From assembly GCF_000334915.1 (NCBI RefSeq), contig NZ_AMSF01000037.1, positions 109,690 through 173,689 on the forward strand: a stretch of DNA of 64,000 nt, given 5' to 3'. Positions 26,547-34,926 of the stretch are shown here, in pieces (positions within the stretch are counted from its first letter, which is position 1; each line of letters opens with the position of its first letter). Position numbers and translations under genes: made by a program. The DNA comes from Dyella ginsengisoli LA-4 (GTDB lineage Bacteria; Pseudomonadota; Gammaproteobacteria; Xanthomonadales; Rhodanobacteraceae). The notes beneath the pieces are model-generated. The model saw only the letters and a list, made by a program, of their open reading frames with translations, was not told the DNA's origin and made no database searches.

Positions 26547-27700
26547 GCGAGCATCCGCAGATCGCCCTGCATCCGATGGGAGCCGAGCCGCTGCGCCAGG
26601 CGCTGGCCGACGTGCGAGCCCCGCACCTGCCGCAGAGCCAGATGTCCGACCAGTACGCGATCGGCAACCGCGCCCTGCACGACACGCTGCAGGCGAAGGT
26701 GTCCCATCTGGTCGAAGCGCTCGGCCCGCAGCTGCGCACGCCGCGCCCGCACTGGCACGGTGCGAAGGCGGACGTGCTGGCGCTGGACCTGGCCTTCGTC
26801 GAACACCCCCGGCAGCCGTTCGAGCTGGCCTGGGTGGAGATCCAGGCCTTCACCTCGATGCTGCCGACCTTCCACACCCTGCACCAGGCGCAGCGTCGCC
26901 TGCACGGACTGGACCGCCGCTGGCTGCCGCACGATCCGGTGCCGCCGGGCAACGACTGGGTCGGACACCTGCGCCGCTGGGTCGCGCCGAAACCGGCGAC
27001 GGTGCTGATCGAGGATCGCCCGCGGCAGCGCCCCACCTGGCCCGACCTCGACGCGGCGCGGCACTGGTGGCAGGTGGCCGTGCACGACTGGAGCGAGCTG
27101 CTGCCCGCGCACGGGCTGCTCTACCACCCGGGCACCGCGCGCCACTTCGGCCACGTCTGGAACCGGCTGATCCTGTCCGACCTGGACCGCTTCGACCGGC
27201 GTCGTGCCGAGGGCACGCTGATGGCCGCCGACCGGGTGAGCTGGCACAGCCACCCGGCGTGGTACGAGGGCATCCACAAGGGCAGCCTGGCCGACGTGAC
27301 GCTGGCCGAGCACGAGGCCTGCCACTGGGTGGAAACCAGCCCGCTGTGCGCCAACGGCTGGCAGGCGGCCGACCGCTGGGTGGCCAAGGCCGTGGGCGGC
27401 CACTCCGGCAGCGGCCTGCTGCTGGCACCGACCCCCGAGCAGCTCGCCGCCCTGCCCACGCCGCGCCAGTGGATCGTGCAGAACCGCTTCCGCCAGACAC
27501 CGATCGGCACGCATCCGCAGACCGGCCAGCCGTTGTTCGGCGAAGTGCGCTGCATGCTCGGCCTGCAGCAGGACCGGCCGCCCTGGGTGATGGCCTGGAT
27601 CCTGCGCCTGTCCACCAACGGCATCGCCACGCTGACCGGACGGCAGACCGTGCCCGGCGAAGGCATGACGATGCTGTACTTCGACACGGCCGCCGCATGA
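26543..27700 (+). CDS. Uncharacterised ATP-grasp-like protein coupled to the GCS2 ligase
   Basis: 385 residues, starting in the upstream stop codon. I do not recognise a named family. The C-terminal third resembles an ATP-grasp core: DRWVAKAVGGHSGSG (Lys plus a Gly-rich phosphate loop), RQWIVQNRF (adenine-contacting hinge), then GEVRCMLGLQ and AWILRLSTNGIATLTG, where acidic and Asn residues could hold magnesium. Glutathionylspermidine-synthase-type permuted ATP-grasp enzymes share this feel. It may add a second residue or amine to the GCS2 product. This is inference from motifs and context. Confidence 0.65.
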   Translation: MSEHPQIALHPMGAEPLRQALADVRAPHLPQSQMSDQYAIGNRALHDTLQAKVSHLVEALGPQLRTPRPHWHGAKADVLALDLAFVEHPRQPFELAWVEIQAFTSMLPTFHTLHQAQRRLHGLDRRWLPHDPVPPGNDWVGHLRRWVAPKPATVLIEDRPRQRPTWPDLDAARHWWQVAVHDWSELLPAHGLLYHPGTARHFGHVWNRLILSDLDRFDRRRAEGTLMAADRVSWHSHPAWYEGIHKGSLADVTLAEHEACHWVETSPLCANGWQAADRWVAKAVGGHSGSGLLLAPTPEQLAALPTPRQWIVQNRFRQTPIGTHPQTGQPLFGEVRCMLGLQQDRPPWVMAWILRLSTNGIATLTGRQTVPGEGMTMLYFDTAAA

Positions 27701-27729
27701 GCCGGCGGTCGTGCGAGGTGGGCGTTACT

Positions 27730-28890
27730 TCAGCGTTCCGGCCAGTGCCAGGGCGGTTCGTCGAGCATGCCCTGCCCCACCACGCGGGTCTCGCTGAGTT
27801 CCTTCTCCAGCCGCAGCATGTGGCAGGCCGGCGTCTGTTCCAGTGCGGCGATCAGCCGGGCGGCGTGCGAGACCACCCACACCTGGCTGCGCGCGGAAGC
27901 CTGCACGATCAGCCGTGCCAGCGCCGGCAGCAGGTCGGGATGCAGGCTGGTCTCCGGCTCGTTGAGCACCATCAGCGGCGGCGGTCGCGGCGTGTGCAGG
28001 GCAGCGATCCACAGCAGGTAGCGCAGCGTGCCGTCGGACAGTTCGGCGGCCGACAACGGACGCAACAGGCCGTGCTGGCGGAAGGCCAGACCGAAGCGGC
28101 CATCGCTCACCGTCACCTCGACGCTGGCGCCGGGAAAGGCATCCTCGACCGCGGCATCCAGCGCGCGCGGATCGCCGATCTCGCGGATCGTCTGCCATGC
28201 CGCGGCCAGGTCATGCCCGTCATGGCTCAGCACCGGCGTGCGCGTACCGAGTTGGGGCCAGCGTGCCGGCGCTTCGGCATCGGAACGGAAATGGTCGTAG
28301 AAGCGCCAGCCGCGCACCGTCTCTCGAAGGCGCAGCACCTCCGGCGCGCGCTCGGGATCGGCGACCTGGGTGAACAGGCTGTCGAACGGGTCGAGGTCGT
28401 CGGCCAGCACCCGCCAGTTGCGCCCCTCGCGGATGCGCACCAGCGCGCCGCGGCGAGACACCAGCAGGTTGGCCGGGCGCAGGAACGGTCCGGCCCAGAT
28501 CGCCTCGGCCTTGATCTGCGGATCGGAGGCGAACCGTGATGAGGACGGCTCGGGCAGCCCGAGGTCGATCGCATAGCCGAAATCGTCCCCGGCGAAGCCC
28601 ATGCGCAGCGCCACCACCTCGCGTCGCGGCCCGCCCTGCACCGGCACCTCACCCCGACGCATCGCCCGGGTGATCTCCTCCGGCCCGGCCCACAGCGTGG
28701 AACCCAGCCCGCCCTCGCGGGCCAGCGCATGCACCACGCGCCCCTGCGCCGTATCGGCAAGCAGGCGCAGCGCGCGATAGAGATTGGACTTGCCGCTGCC
28801 GTTGGCGCCGGTCACCAGGGTCAGCGCCCCCAGTGGCAGCACCAGCGAGCGCAGCGAGCGGTAATTGGCGATCGCCAGCGTGCCGAGCAT
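27730..28890 (-). CDS. AAA family ATPase (AAA_21, RecF/OLD-like)
   Basis: 386 residues from 28890 (GGAGG upstream). The Walker A motif VTGANGSGKSNLYRAL lies at about 29-44. A signature-like LSAAELSDGTLRYLLW precedes the Walker B PLMVLNEPETSLHPD, and an H-loop VVSHAARLI follows. This is the single-polypeptide SMC/RecF-like ATPase type (DUF3696/AAA_21) with a short insert in place of long coiled coils. No TOPRIM nuclease domain is present and no partner gene is adjacent. Such proteins appear in DNA repair and phage defence, but this one shows no defence context. It is divergent from the epimerase-like gene. Confidence 0.88.
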   Translation of the reverse strand: MLGTLAIANYRSLRSLVLPLGALTLVTGANGSGKSNLYRALRLLADTAQGRVVHALAREGGLGSTLWAGPEEITRAMRRGEVPVQGGPRREVVALRMGFAGDDFGYAIDLGLPEPSSSRFASDPQIKAEAIWAGPFLRPANLLVSRRGALVRIREGRNWRVLADDLDPFDSLFTQVADPERAPEVLRLRETVRGWRFYDHFRSDAEAPARWPQLGTRTPVLSHDGHDLAAAWQTIREIGDPRALDAAVEDAFPGASVEVTVSDGRFGLAFRQHGLLRPLSAAELSDGTLRYLLWIAALHTPRPPPLMVLNEPETSLHPDLLPALARLIVQASARSQVWVVSHAARLIAALEQTPACHMLRLEKELSETRVVGQGMLDEPPWHWPER

Positions 28891-29031
28891 GAGAGGATGC
28901 CTCCGTTTCCGGTCGTGTCCATGGCGGCGCGCTGCCGCCTCCGGCATGCTGGCGCGCGAACGTCGCAGCGGGTGCGACGCGGTCCTTGCCGTTCCGCCCG
29001 CCACCCCATGATCCCGAGGAGCGGTTCGACG

Positions 29032-29070
29032 ATGATGCCATCCCCCGACCATCGCGCGGTGCACGCGTGA
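29032..29070 (+). CDS. Possible 12-codon leader peptide overlapping the next start
   Basis: An ATG with GAGGAG well placed upstream encodes MMPSPDHRAVHA and stops with TGA at 29068-29070, which overlaps the GTG start of the epimerase-like gene (GTGA). The downstream GTG has no ribosome-binding site of its own. Translation coupling through this mini-ORF would explain how it starts. Expression is unproven. Confidence 0.35.
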   Translation: MMPSPDHRAVHA

Positions 29071-30044
29071 GCACGATCTTCCTCACCGGCGCCAGCGGTT
29101 TCCTCGGCAGCCACCTGCTGCATGAACTGGTCGATGCCGGCCATGACGTCCGCGCGCTGTCGCGCAGCGAAGCGTCCGATGCGGCGATCGCCGCGCTGGG
29201 TGGTCGGCCGGTGCGGGCCAGGCTGGACGATGCGGATGCGCTCGCCGCCGCACTCGCCGGCTGCGATGCGGTTTTCCATGCCGCGGCCGACACCAGCATG
29301 TGGCGGCGGAACGCCGCGCGGCAGACGGCCACCAATGTCGACGGTACCCGGCACCTGCTGGCCGCCGCCGAACGCGCGGGCATCGGTGCCTTCCTGCACA
29401 CCTCCTCGGTCTCGGCGTACTCGCATCTCGTGCACGGCACGATCACCGAGACCACACCGCAGCGCGGCGGCGAGAGCTGGATCAACTACGAGCGCAGCAA
29501 GTACCTCGCCGAACAGGCGGTACGCGACAGCGCACTGCCGTGGATCGTGTTCAATCCCTCGCACATCCTCGGGCCCGGCGACCGGCACAACTGGTCGCGA
29601 CTGATTCGCCTGGTCGATGCGCAGAAACTCCCCGGCATCCCGCCCGGCATCGGTGCCTTCGCCGACGTGCGCGAGATCGCACGTGCACAGCTGCGGGCAT
29701 GGCAGCGACAGCGTTACGGCCAGTGCTACCTGCTCGGCGGCGAGCAGGCCAGTTTCGTCGACTTCGTGCACCGCGTCGGCGCCGCCCTCGGACGCCGCAC
29801 GCCGCGGGGCGCCTCGCCGGCCTGGGCGCTGATGGCCTACGCCCGCGTGCTGGACACGATCGCCCGGTTCAGCGGGCGCGAGCCGGACGTGACACCGGAA
29901 GGCGCGGCGCTGACCTCGCATCACCTGCGGGTGGATTCGTCCAGGGCCATTCGCGAGCTGGACTACGTGGAGACGCCGCTGGATGCCCTGCTCGGCGACA
30001 CGCTGGCATGGATGCGCAGCGAAGGCATGCTGGCCTTGCGCTGA
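29067..30044 (+). CDS. NAD-dependent epimerase/dehydratase-like protein (extended SDR)
   Basis: 325 residues if started at the GTG at 29067 (product begins STIFLTGASGFLGS after the first Met); an ATG at 28986 would add 27 residues without a recognised domain. Extended-SDR signatures are TGASGFLGSHLL for NAD(P), NVDGTRHLL, HTSSVSAYSH and the catalytic YERSKYLAE. It resembles dihydroflavonol-reductase or 3-beta-HSD-like members acting on sugars, terpenoids or aldehydes; the substrate is unknown. It converges with the GNAT gene, with 11 bases between. Confidence 0.88.
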   Translation: MSTIFLTGASGFLGSHLLHELVDAGHDVRALSRSEASDAAIAALGGRPVRARLDDADALAAALAGCDAVFHAAADTSMWRRNAARQTATNVDGTRHLLAAAERAGIGAFLHTSSVSAYSHLVHGTITETTPQRGGESWINYERSKYLAEQAVRDSALPWIVFNPSHILGPGDRHNWSRLIRLVDAQKLPGIPPGIGAFADVREIARAQLRAWQRQRYGQCYLLGGEQASFVDFVHRVGAALGRRTPRGASPAWALMAYARVLDTIARFSGREPDVTPEGAALTSHHLRVDSSRAIRELDYVETPLDALLGDTLAWMRSEGMLALR

Positions 30045-30055
30045 GCGGTTCCCGG

Positions 30056-31111
30056 CTACTGGTCTTCGTCGGCGGCGGTCAGGTGCAGAGCCGGCGGTGT
30101 CCCCGCCGCGAAGCCTCGCTGCCAGCGACCGATGACCGGACGGCGGCCGCGTTCGCGGAACCCGGCCTGCTGCCAGGCCGCATGGCAGGCCGCGGTGGCC
30201 ATGCACTCCATCGAGACCGCGGCCAGGCCCTCGCGCCACGCCGCATGGAGCAGCAGGTCCAGGCAAGCGCGCGGCACGCCGTCGATCGCGCCGGCCGACC
30301 AGAAGTCGCGCACGTGCAGGACGCCGCCCTCGACCTGGCAGGCGAACCATGCGTGCAGCGTGCCGTCGCGGGCGGACACCAGCAGGTAGCGCGTCGCCAC
30401 CATCGGCCACGCGTCGAAACGCCACCGCAGGAAGACGCAGTCGCGCGCGGCCAGGGCCGTATCGCCGAGCCGGGATGCCTGCCACAGGACGTCCATCCGG
30501 GGATCGACCCGGTCGCTCCATCCGGCCGTGAGCGACCGCGTCCACGCACTGCGCGCGAACAGCGTCAAGGCGACGGCCGCATCGACCGGCAGCGCGGCGA
30601 GCGCCGCCAGCCAGCCGGGCATGCGCCGCGCCAGGTAGCGACGACTGCGCAACACCCGCGCGTGCCGGCGCATCTCGCCGAGCACCGCGTAGCCGAGTCG
30701 CTTCACCACGGCGAGCGACTTCGGATTGGGCACGCCGTAAAGAAGATCGAACCGCCCGGCGGATGCCTCCATCAGGGCCGCCTGCAGGATCATCGCCGGC
30801 CCGAGGCTGCGGTGTTTCGGATGTACCGCGAAATCGACCAGCACGCCGGCTTCCAGCACCCGTCCACCAGCCACCATGCGTCGCGGTCCCGCCGAACTGA
30901 CCCCCACCCGCTCACCGCTGGCCTGGTCGCGCAGCAGGCACACCGTCGGCTCGCCGAACGGACACTGCTGGTAGAACCAGTCGATCTTGGGACGGTGCGC
31001 CTCCGGCCGACCCAGCCGGCTGACACCCCAGATCCGGACGATATCCGCCGCATCGCCCGGCAGCCGTGCCGGCTCGATCGTGTACGCGGGGGAGGACGGC
31101 GCGGCGTTCAT
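30056..31111 (-). CDS. GNAT-family acetyltransferase, last gene of the carrier-protein cluster
   Basis: 351 residues; its ATG overlaps the stop of the NadE-like gene (ATGA). A GNAT domain is visible in the first half: VLVDFAVHPKHRSLGPAMILQ (acyl-CoA pyrophosphate loop region) and NPKSLAVVKRLGYAVLG. The second half (about 190-340) contains a second alpha/beta segment with YLLVSARDGTLHAWFAC and resembles a duplicated acyltransferase fold, similar to proteins in polysaccharide and lipid-modification loci. It would transfer an acyl group onto the amine produced by the cluster (inference). Confidence 0.78.
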   Translation of the reverse strand: MNAAPSSPAYTIEPARLPGDAADIVRIWGVSRLGRPEAHRPKIDWFYQQCPFGEPTVCLLRDQASGERVGVSSAGPRRMVAGGRVLEAGVLVDFAVHPKHRSLGPAMILQAALMEASAGRFDLLYGVPNPKSLAVVKRLGYAVLGEMRRHARVLRSRRYLARRMPGWLAALAALPVDAAVALTLFARSAWTRSLTAGWSDRVDPRMDVLWQASRLGDTALAARDCVFLRWRFDAWPMVATRYLLVSARDGTLHAWFACQVEGGVLHVRDFWSAGAIDGVPRACLDLLLHAAWREGLAAVSMECMATAACHAAWQQAGFRERGRRPVIGRWQRGFAAGTPPALHLTAADEDQ

Positions 31112-32091
31112 GGCATGGCGGGGGGCGAGGTCAGGCTCAGCGGGGGCAGATGAAGATAGCGCGTGGTGCGCCGCTTGGCGCGGATATCGGCGTACACCGC
31201 TTCGGCGGCCCCGGGCGACAGGCCCAACGGCCCGCACAGCGCGGCCGATGGCAGGTCGTGCTCCAGCGCCCACAGCGCCAGGTCCATCGAGCGCCAGGGC
31301 AAGGCGAAATAGAACTCGTCCTGGCCCTGGGCCAGGCTGTAGGTATCGGTGGTCGGCTCGGCCGTGGCCACGCACTCGGGCAACTCGAGGTAGCGTGCCA
31401 GTGCGTAGACCTGCGACTTGTACAGATGCGCGATCGGCTTGAGATCGGCCGAGCCGTCGCCGTTCTTCACGAAGAAGCCCTGGTCGTATTCCAGCCGGTT
31501 CGGCGTGCCGACCACGGCGTAGTTCAGGCGGTCGGCGTGGTGGTATTCGATGGTCTTGCGCAGGCGCTGCTTGTAGTTGGTGGCGGCGACGATCTGCAGG
31601 TATTCCGGCAGCGCCATCGGCACGTCGAAGTGGCGCCCGTCCGGCGCCTCGGCGACCAGCCGGAAGTGGTTGATGCCGCCTTCGCGCCCGCCGGCGATCA
31701 CCACCTTGATGCGCCAGTCCTCGCGGTAGTCCGGCAGCACGCGGCGCACCGCCTCGTCGCGCGAGCGGTAGCAGCCGATCGCCTCCAGCGCCGGCGCGAT
31801 GTCCTGCGTCTGGACCCGCACGCCCAGATGCGCGGCCAGCTCGCCGGCATCGCGTGCGCTGCGTCCGGATGAATCCCGCTCGGGCAGGATCAGCGAGTAC
31901 ACGCGGGCCGCCCCCACCGCACGCACTGCCAGCGCGGCGCAGACCGAGCTGTCCACGCCCCCGGAGATGGCCACCACCAGCCCGCGCCGATGCAGCGTCT
32001 GCGCCAGCGCGGCGCGGATCCACGCGACGATGCGCTCCACCTCGGCGGCCGGGTCGATGTCCAGCACGTTCCAGTCCAGCGTGGCCGTCAT
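31108..32091 (-). CDS. nadE: NAD(+) synthase-like ammonia-dependent ligase (NadE family)
   Basis: 327 residues from 32091. It belongs to the PP-loop ATP pyrophosphatase superfamily: SGGVDSS at 43-49, then LILPERDSSG, NYKQRLRKTIEY, VVGTPNRLEYDQGF and GDGSADLKPIAHLYKSQVY, matching the order of NAD synthase motifs. It lacks a glutaminase domain, so it would use free ammonia. It is embedded between a methyltransferase and an acetyltransferase gene with overlapping or short spacing. A true housekeeping nadE is possible, but a cluster-specific adenylating amidase is at least as likely (inference). The family motif GTGNKSE appears as GTPNRLE here. Confidence 0.82.
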   Translation of the reverse strand: MTATLDWNVLDIDPAAEVERIVAWIRAALAQTLHRRGLVVAISGGVDSSVCAALAVRAVGAARVYSLILPERDSSGRSARDAGELAAHLGVRVQTQDIAPALEAIGCYRSRDEAVRRVLPDYREDWRIKVVIAGGREGGINHFRLVAEAPDGRHFDVPMALPEYLQIVAATNYKQRLRKTIEYHHADRLNYAVVGTPNRLEYDQGFFVKNGDGSADLKPIAHLYKSQVYALARYLELPECVATAEPTTDTYSLAQGQDEFYFALPWRSMDLALWALEHDLPSAALCGPLGLSPGAAEAVYADIRAKRRTTRYLHLPPLSLTSPPAMP

Positions 32092-32119
32092 GCCGTCGCC
32101 TCCCCCGCCATCCGCCCGT

Positions 32120-33010
32120 TCACGCCCGGCGCGCCAGCAGCGCGCGCACCACGCCCTCGGCATCGGGCAGTTCGCGCACCTCGGCGTAGTTCGTGTCGCG
32201 CTGCAACCGGCGCGACATCGCCGGCCCCTGCCCCTTGCCGACCTCGAATGCCAGCCAGCCGCCGGGTCGCAGCATGCGCGGGGACTCCTCCACCAGGCGT
32301 ATCAGCAGGGTCACCCCGAGCGGGCCGCCATCGAACGCTTCGCGCGGTTCGTGGCTGGCGATCTCCGGGGCCATCACGCCCACCTTGCCGCTCTGGATGT
32401 ACGGCGGCGCGGAGGTGATCAGGTCGACCCGGCCGGTCAGGTCCGGCTCGTCGAATGGCGCCAGCAGGTCGCCGCGGCGGAACTCCAGCCGCTCCTGCAT
32501 GCCGAGCAGGCGCCCGTTCTCCCCGGCCAGTGCCAGCGCCTCTTCACTGATGTCGCCCCCCATCACGCGCGCCCGCGGCACGCCCCAGGCCATCGCATAG
32601 GCCACGTTGCCCGACCCGGTGCAGACATCCAGCGCCAGCGGTTCGCCGGGCACACCGTCGAGCAGGTCGACCGCCGCCCGCGCCATCAACTCGGTTTCGG
32701 CGCGGGGAATCAACGCACCCGGCGCGCTGAGCATCTCCAGGCCCATGAAGTTCTGCCGCCCGGTGATATAGGCCAGCGGCTCGCCGAGCAGTCGACGCTG
32801 CACCAGTCGCTCCAGCACGGTGACCGCGGCCGGGCTGGCCTCGATCGCGGGCAGCGGCCGGCGCATCGCCACGTGTGCGGAACACGGACGCCCCGCCGCG
32901 GTGTGCCAAAGCGCGCGCAGGGCGCTCTCGGGCGTTTCTTCCGGCTTGTCGGGCAGCACCTGCAGGCCGTCGGTGAGACGGGACAGCATGCCCTCGAACA
33001 ACACACTCAT
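32120..33010 (-). CDS. PrmC/HemK-like methyltransferase with altered NPPY motif
   Basis: 296 residues from 33010 (10 bases after the ligase stop). The PrmC architecture is clear: an N-terminal helical domain, the linker EPLAYITGRQNFMGLEM and IPRAETE, and a class I SAM domain with DVCTGSGN (128-135). The substrate motif, normally NPPY, reads SAPPY at 200-204: the Asn that holds the substrate amide is replaced by Ala. PrmC methylates the glutamine of the GGQ motif in release factors; this protein is more likely a paralogue modifying a different nitrogen. It may methylate a cluster intermediate (inference). Confidence 0.85.
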   Translation of the reverse strand: MSVLFEGMLSRLTDGLQVLPDKPEETPESALRALWHTAAGRPCSAHVAMRRPLPAIEASPAAVTVLERLVQRRLLGEPLAYITGRQNFMGLEMLSAPGALIPRAETELMARAAVDLLDGVPGEPLALDVCTGSGNVAYAMAWGVPRARVMGGDISEEALALAGENGRLLGMQERLEFRRGDLLAPFDEPDLTGRVDLITSAPPYIQSGKVGVMAPEIASHEPREAFDGGPLGVTLLIRLVEESPRMLRPGGWLAFEVGKGQGPAMSRRLQRDTNYAEVRELPDAEGVVRALLARRA

Positions 33011-33020
33011 CGATGCGACC

Positions 33021-34583
33021 TCACGATGCGAGCGACTCCAGCAGCGCGCGCTTGCTGACCTTGCCCGAAGGCGTGCGCGGCAACTCCTGCACGAAAACCA
33101 CCTGCTGCGGCACCATGAAGCTCTCCAGTCGCCGCAGGCACAGCGCACGGATCTGCCCGACGCTGAGGCAGGCATCGTCCTGCAGCACCACGTAGGCACG
33201 GATCGCCTGGCCGAGCAGCTCGTCCTCGACACCGACCACCGCCACCTCGCGGATACCGTCGATGGCGCTCATCGCGTTCTCCACCTCGACCGGACTGACC
33301 TTCTCGCCGCGGGTCTTGATGATGTCGTCGCTGCGACCGACGAAGTAGAGAAAGCCATCCTCGTCCATGCGGAACAGGTCGTGCGTGCACAGCACCCGCT
33401 CGCCCGGCAGCCGTCCCGGACGCAGCATGTGCTCGGACAGGTCCGGACGGTTCCAGTAGCCGAGCATCACGTGCGGGCCGCGCACGTGCAGCACGCCGAT
33501 CTCGCCCGCCGGGGTCGGCTCGCCGGAGGGTGAGAGCAGGTACACCTCGGTCCCCGGTATCGCCTTGCCCACCGAGCCGGGGCGCTGGTCGACCAGCTCC
33601 GGCTCCAGGTAGCTGACCCGCTTGCACTCGGTCAGGCCGTACATCTTGTAGACCAGCGCCTGGGGGAAGATTTCGCGCAGGCGCGCGGCACTGTCGTCGG
33701 ACAGCGCCGCGGCGGTGTTGGTCACCCGCGTCACGCCGTCGAAACGCAGCGGCGACTTGCGGTGCGCGGCCAGCAGCATGGCGAACATGGTCGGTACGCC
33801 CGGGAACACCGTGACGCCCTCGGCCTGCATCCGCGCGAAGACCTGCGCCGGGAAGGTGAACGAACGCTCGAGCACCAGCGTGGCGCCGAGCCTCACCGCC
33901 ATCAGCAGCTGGTACAGGCCGTAGTCGAAGGCCAGCGGCAGCGCGCACAGGATGCGGTCGTCGGACGACAGCCGCAGGTATTCGACCAGGCTGCCGCCGG
34001 CGAACACCATCGACTGGTGCGTCTGCATCACGCCCTTCGGCGTGCCGGTACTGCCCGAGGTATAGATCAGCGCGGCCAGGTCCGGGCCGATCACGGTCGG
34101 CTCCACCGGCTCCGGCGCGGCGGCGCAGGTGGCCGCATCGAAGGGCGATATCGCCCGGTGCTCCGGGCATTCGCCGGAGCAGATCACCCCGCCGGGCAGG
34201 CGCGAGCCGTCCAGCAGCGGCAGGAACTGCTCGCCGATGTGCGCGTCGGTGACCAGCACCCGCGCGCTGCAGTCATCGAGGATGAAGGCGAGCTTGTCCG
34301 ACTTGGTCTGCGGGTTGACGACCAGGAACACGCCACCGGCGATCAGCACCGCGTAGATCGCCACCACCGCGGGCCAGCCGTTGTCGAGGTAGATCGCCAC
34401 CCGGTCGCCGCGGCGGACGCCGCGCGCCTGCAGGGTCCCGGCCAGGCGCCGTGCCGCCTCGAACAGTTCGCGGTAGCTGTACCGCTGGCCCTCGGCGATC
34501 ACCACCGGCTTGTCCGCCGTGGCCGGATCGGCGGCGTGCTGCAGCAGGCTGTCGTGCAGCCGGCGGATCTCGCGCGCCGTCAT
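33021..34583 (-). CDS. AMP-forming acyl/amino acid ligase
   Basis: 520 residues; the ATG overlaps the stop of the carrier protein gene (ATGA). It is an ANL-superfamily enzyme with YTSGSTGTPKGV at 174-185, then MYGLTECKRVSYLEPE, GRSDDIIKTRGEKVSP and the C-terminal catalytic Lys in PRTPSGKVSKR. It adenylates a carboxylic or amino acid and presumably loads it onto the phosphopantetheine arm of the adjacent carrier protein. It resembles ligases found with exosortase-type polysaccharide loci and with stand-alone nonribosomal peptide systems. Substrate specificity was not deduced. Confidence 0.92.
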   Translation of the reverse strand: MTAREIRRLHDSLLQHAADPATADKPVVIAEGQRYSYRELFEAARRLAGTLQARGVRRGDRVAIYLDNGWPAVVAIYAVLIAGGVFLVVNPQTKSDKLAFILDDCSARVLVTDAHIGEQFLPLLDGSRLPGGVICSGECPEHRAISPFDAATCAAAPEPVEPTVIGPDLAALIYTSGSTGTPKGVMQTHQSMVFAGGSLVEYLRLSSDDRILCALPLAFDYGLYQLLMAVRLGATLVLERSFTFPAQVFARMQAEGVTVFPGVPTMFAMLLAAHRKSPLRFDGVTRVTNTAAALSDDSAARLREIFPQALVYKMYGLTECKRVSYLEPELVDQRPGSVGKAIPGTEVYLLSPSGEPTPAGEIGVLHVRGPHVMLGYWNRPDLSEHMLRPGRLPGERVLCTHDLFRMDEDGFLYFVGRSDDIIKTRGEKVSPVEVENAMSAIDGIREVAVVGVEDELLGQAIRAYVVLQDDACLSVGQIRALCLRRLESFMVPQQVVFVQELPRTPSGKVSKRALLESLAS

Positions 34584-34867
34584 ATCGCGGCCGCAGCCGC
34601 GACCTTGCCGTTGATGGCGCGATGGACGAATCCGGCCATGCTGTCCACCGAGTCGAAGTTCTGCGGCAGCAGGTCGTCCGCCTTCACCGAGATGCCGAAC
34701 TGCGTCTCCAGGAACATCGCCAGCTCCAGCACGCCGGTGGAGTCGATCACGCCCTTCTCGAGCAGCGACGCGTCGTTGGCGAGGACGGAACCGTCATCGC
34801 TGAACATCAGGTTCTCCAGGATGTACGCCCGGATATCGGTCGTAATCCGTGCCAGTTCTGCACTCAC
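34580..34867 (-). CDS. Acyl carrier protein
   Basis: 95 residues starting with GTG at 34867, preceded by a GGGGGTG ribosome-binding site and directly after an in-frame TGA. The phosphopantetheine site is VIDSTGVLEL with Ser43; the helices LLEKGVIDS and FLETQFGISVKADDLLPQNFDSVDSMAGF follow the ACP/PCP pattern. It is coupled to the AMP-forming ligase by ATGA overlap, so a ligase-carrier pair is very likely. It is not the fatty-acid AcpP, since the acidic consensus around the Ser differs. Confidence 0.92.
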   Translation of the reverse strand: MSAELARITTDIRAYILENLMFSDDGSVLANDASLLEKGVIDSTGVLELAMFLETQFGISVKADDLLPQNFDSVDSMAGFVHRAINGKVAAAAAI

Positions 34868-34883
34868 TCACCACCCCCTGTTT

Positions 34884-34899
34884 TGTGAATTGCATCACA
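34884..34899 (-). promoter_or_regulatory. Perfect CRP/Clp-type site upstream of the carrier protein gene
   Basis: TGTGA (34884-34888), six bases, TCACA (34895-34899) is an exact match to the TGTGA-N6-TCACA consensus of CRP and the Xanthomonadales Clp, and sits in the only AT-rich patch of the cluster. Its centre is about 24 bases upstream of the GTG start. This is close for class II activation, so repression, or activation of a very short leader transcript, should both be considered. Confidence 0.6.
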
Positions 34900-34926
34900 T
34901 TTTCGGCTTGTCTGCTCGACCGGCGG

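Noticed and set aside
27730..28890. Phage-defence reading of the AAA ATPase
   Set aside because: It lacks a TOPRIM or nuclease partner, and its neighbours are metabolic genes, so no defence island is supported.
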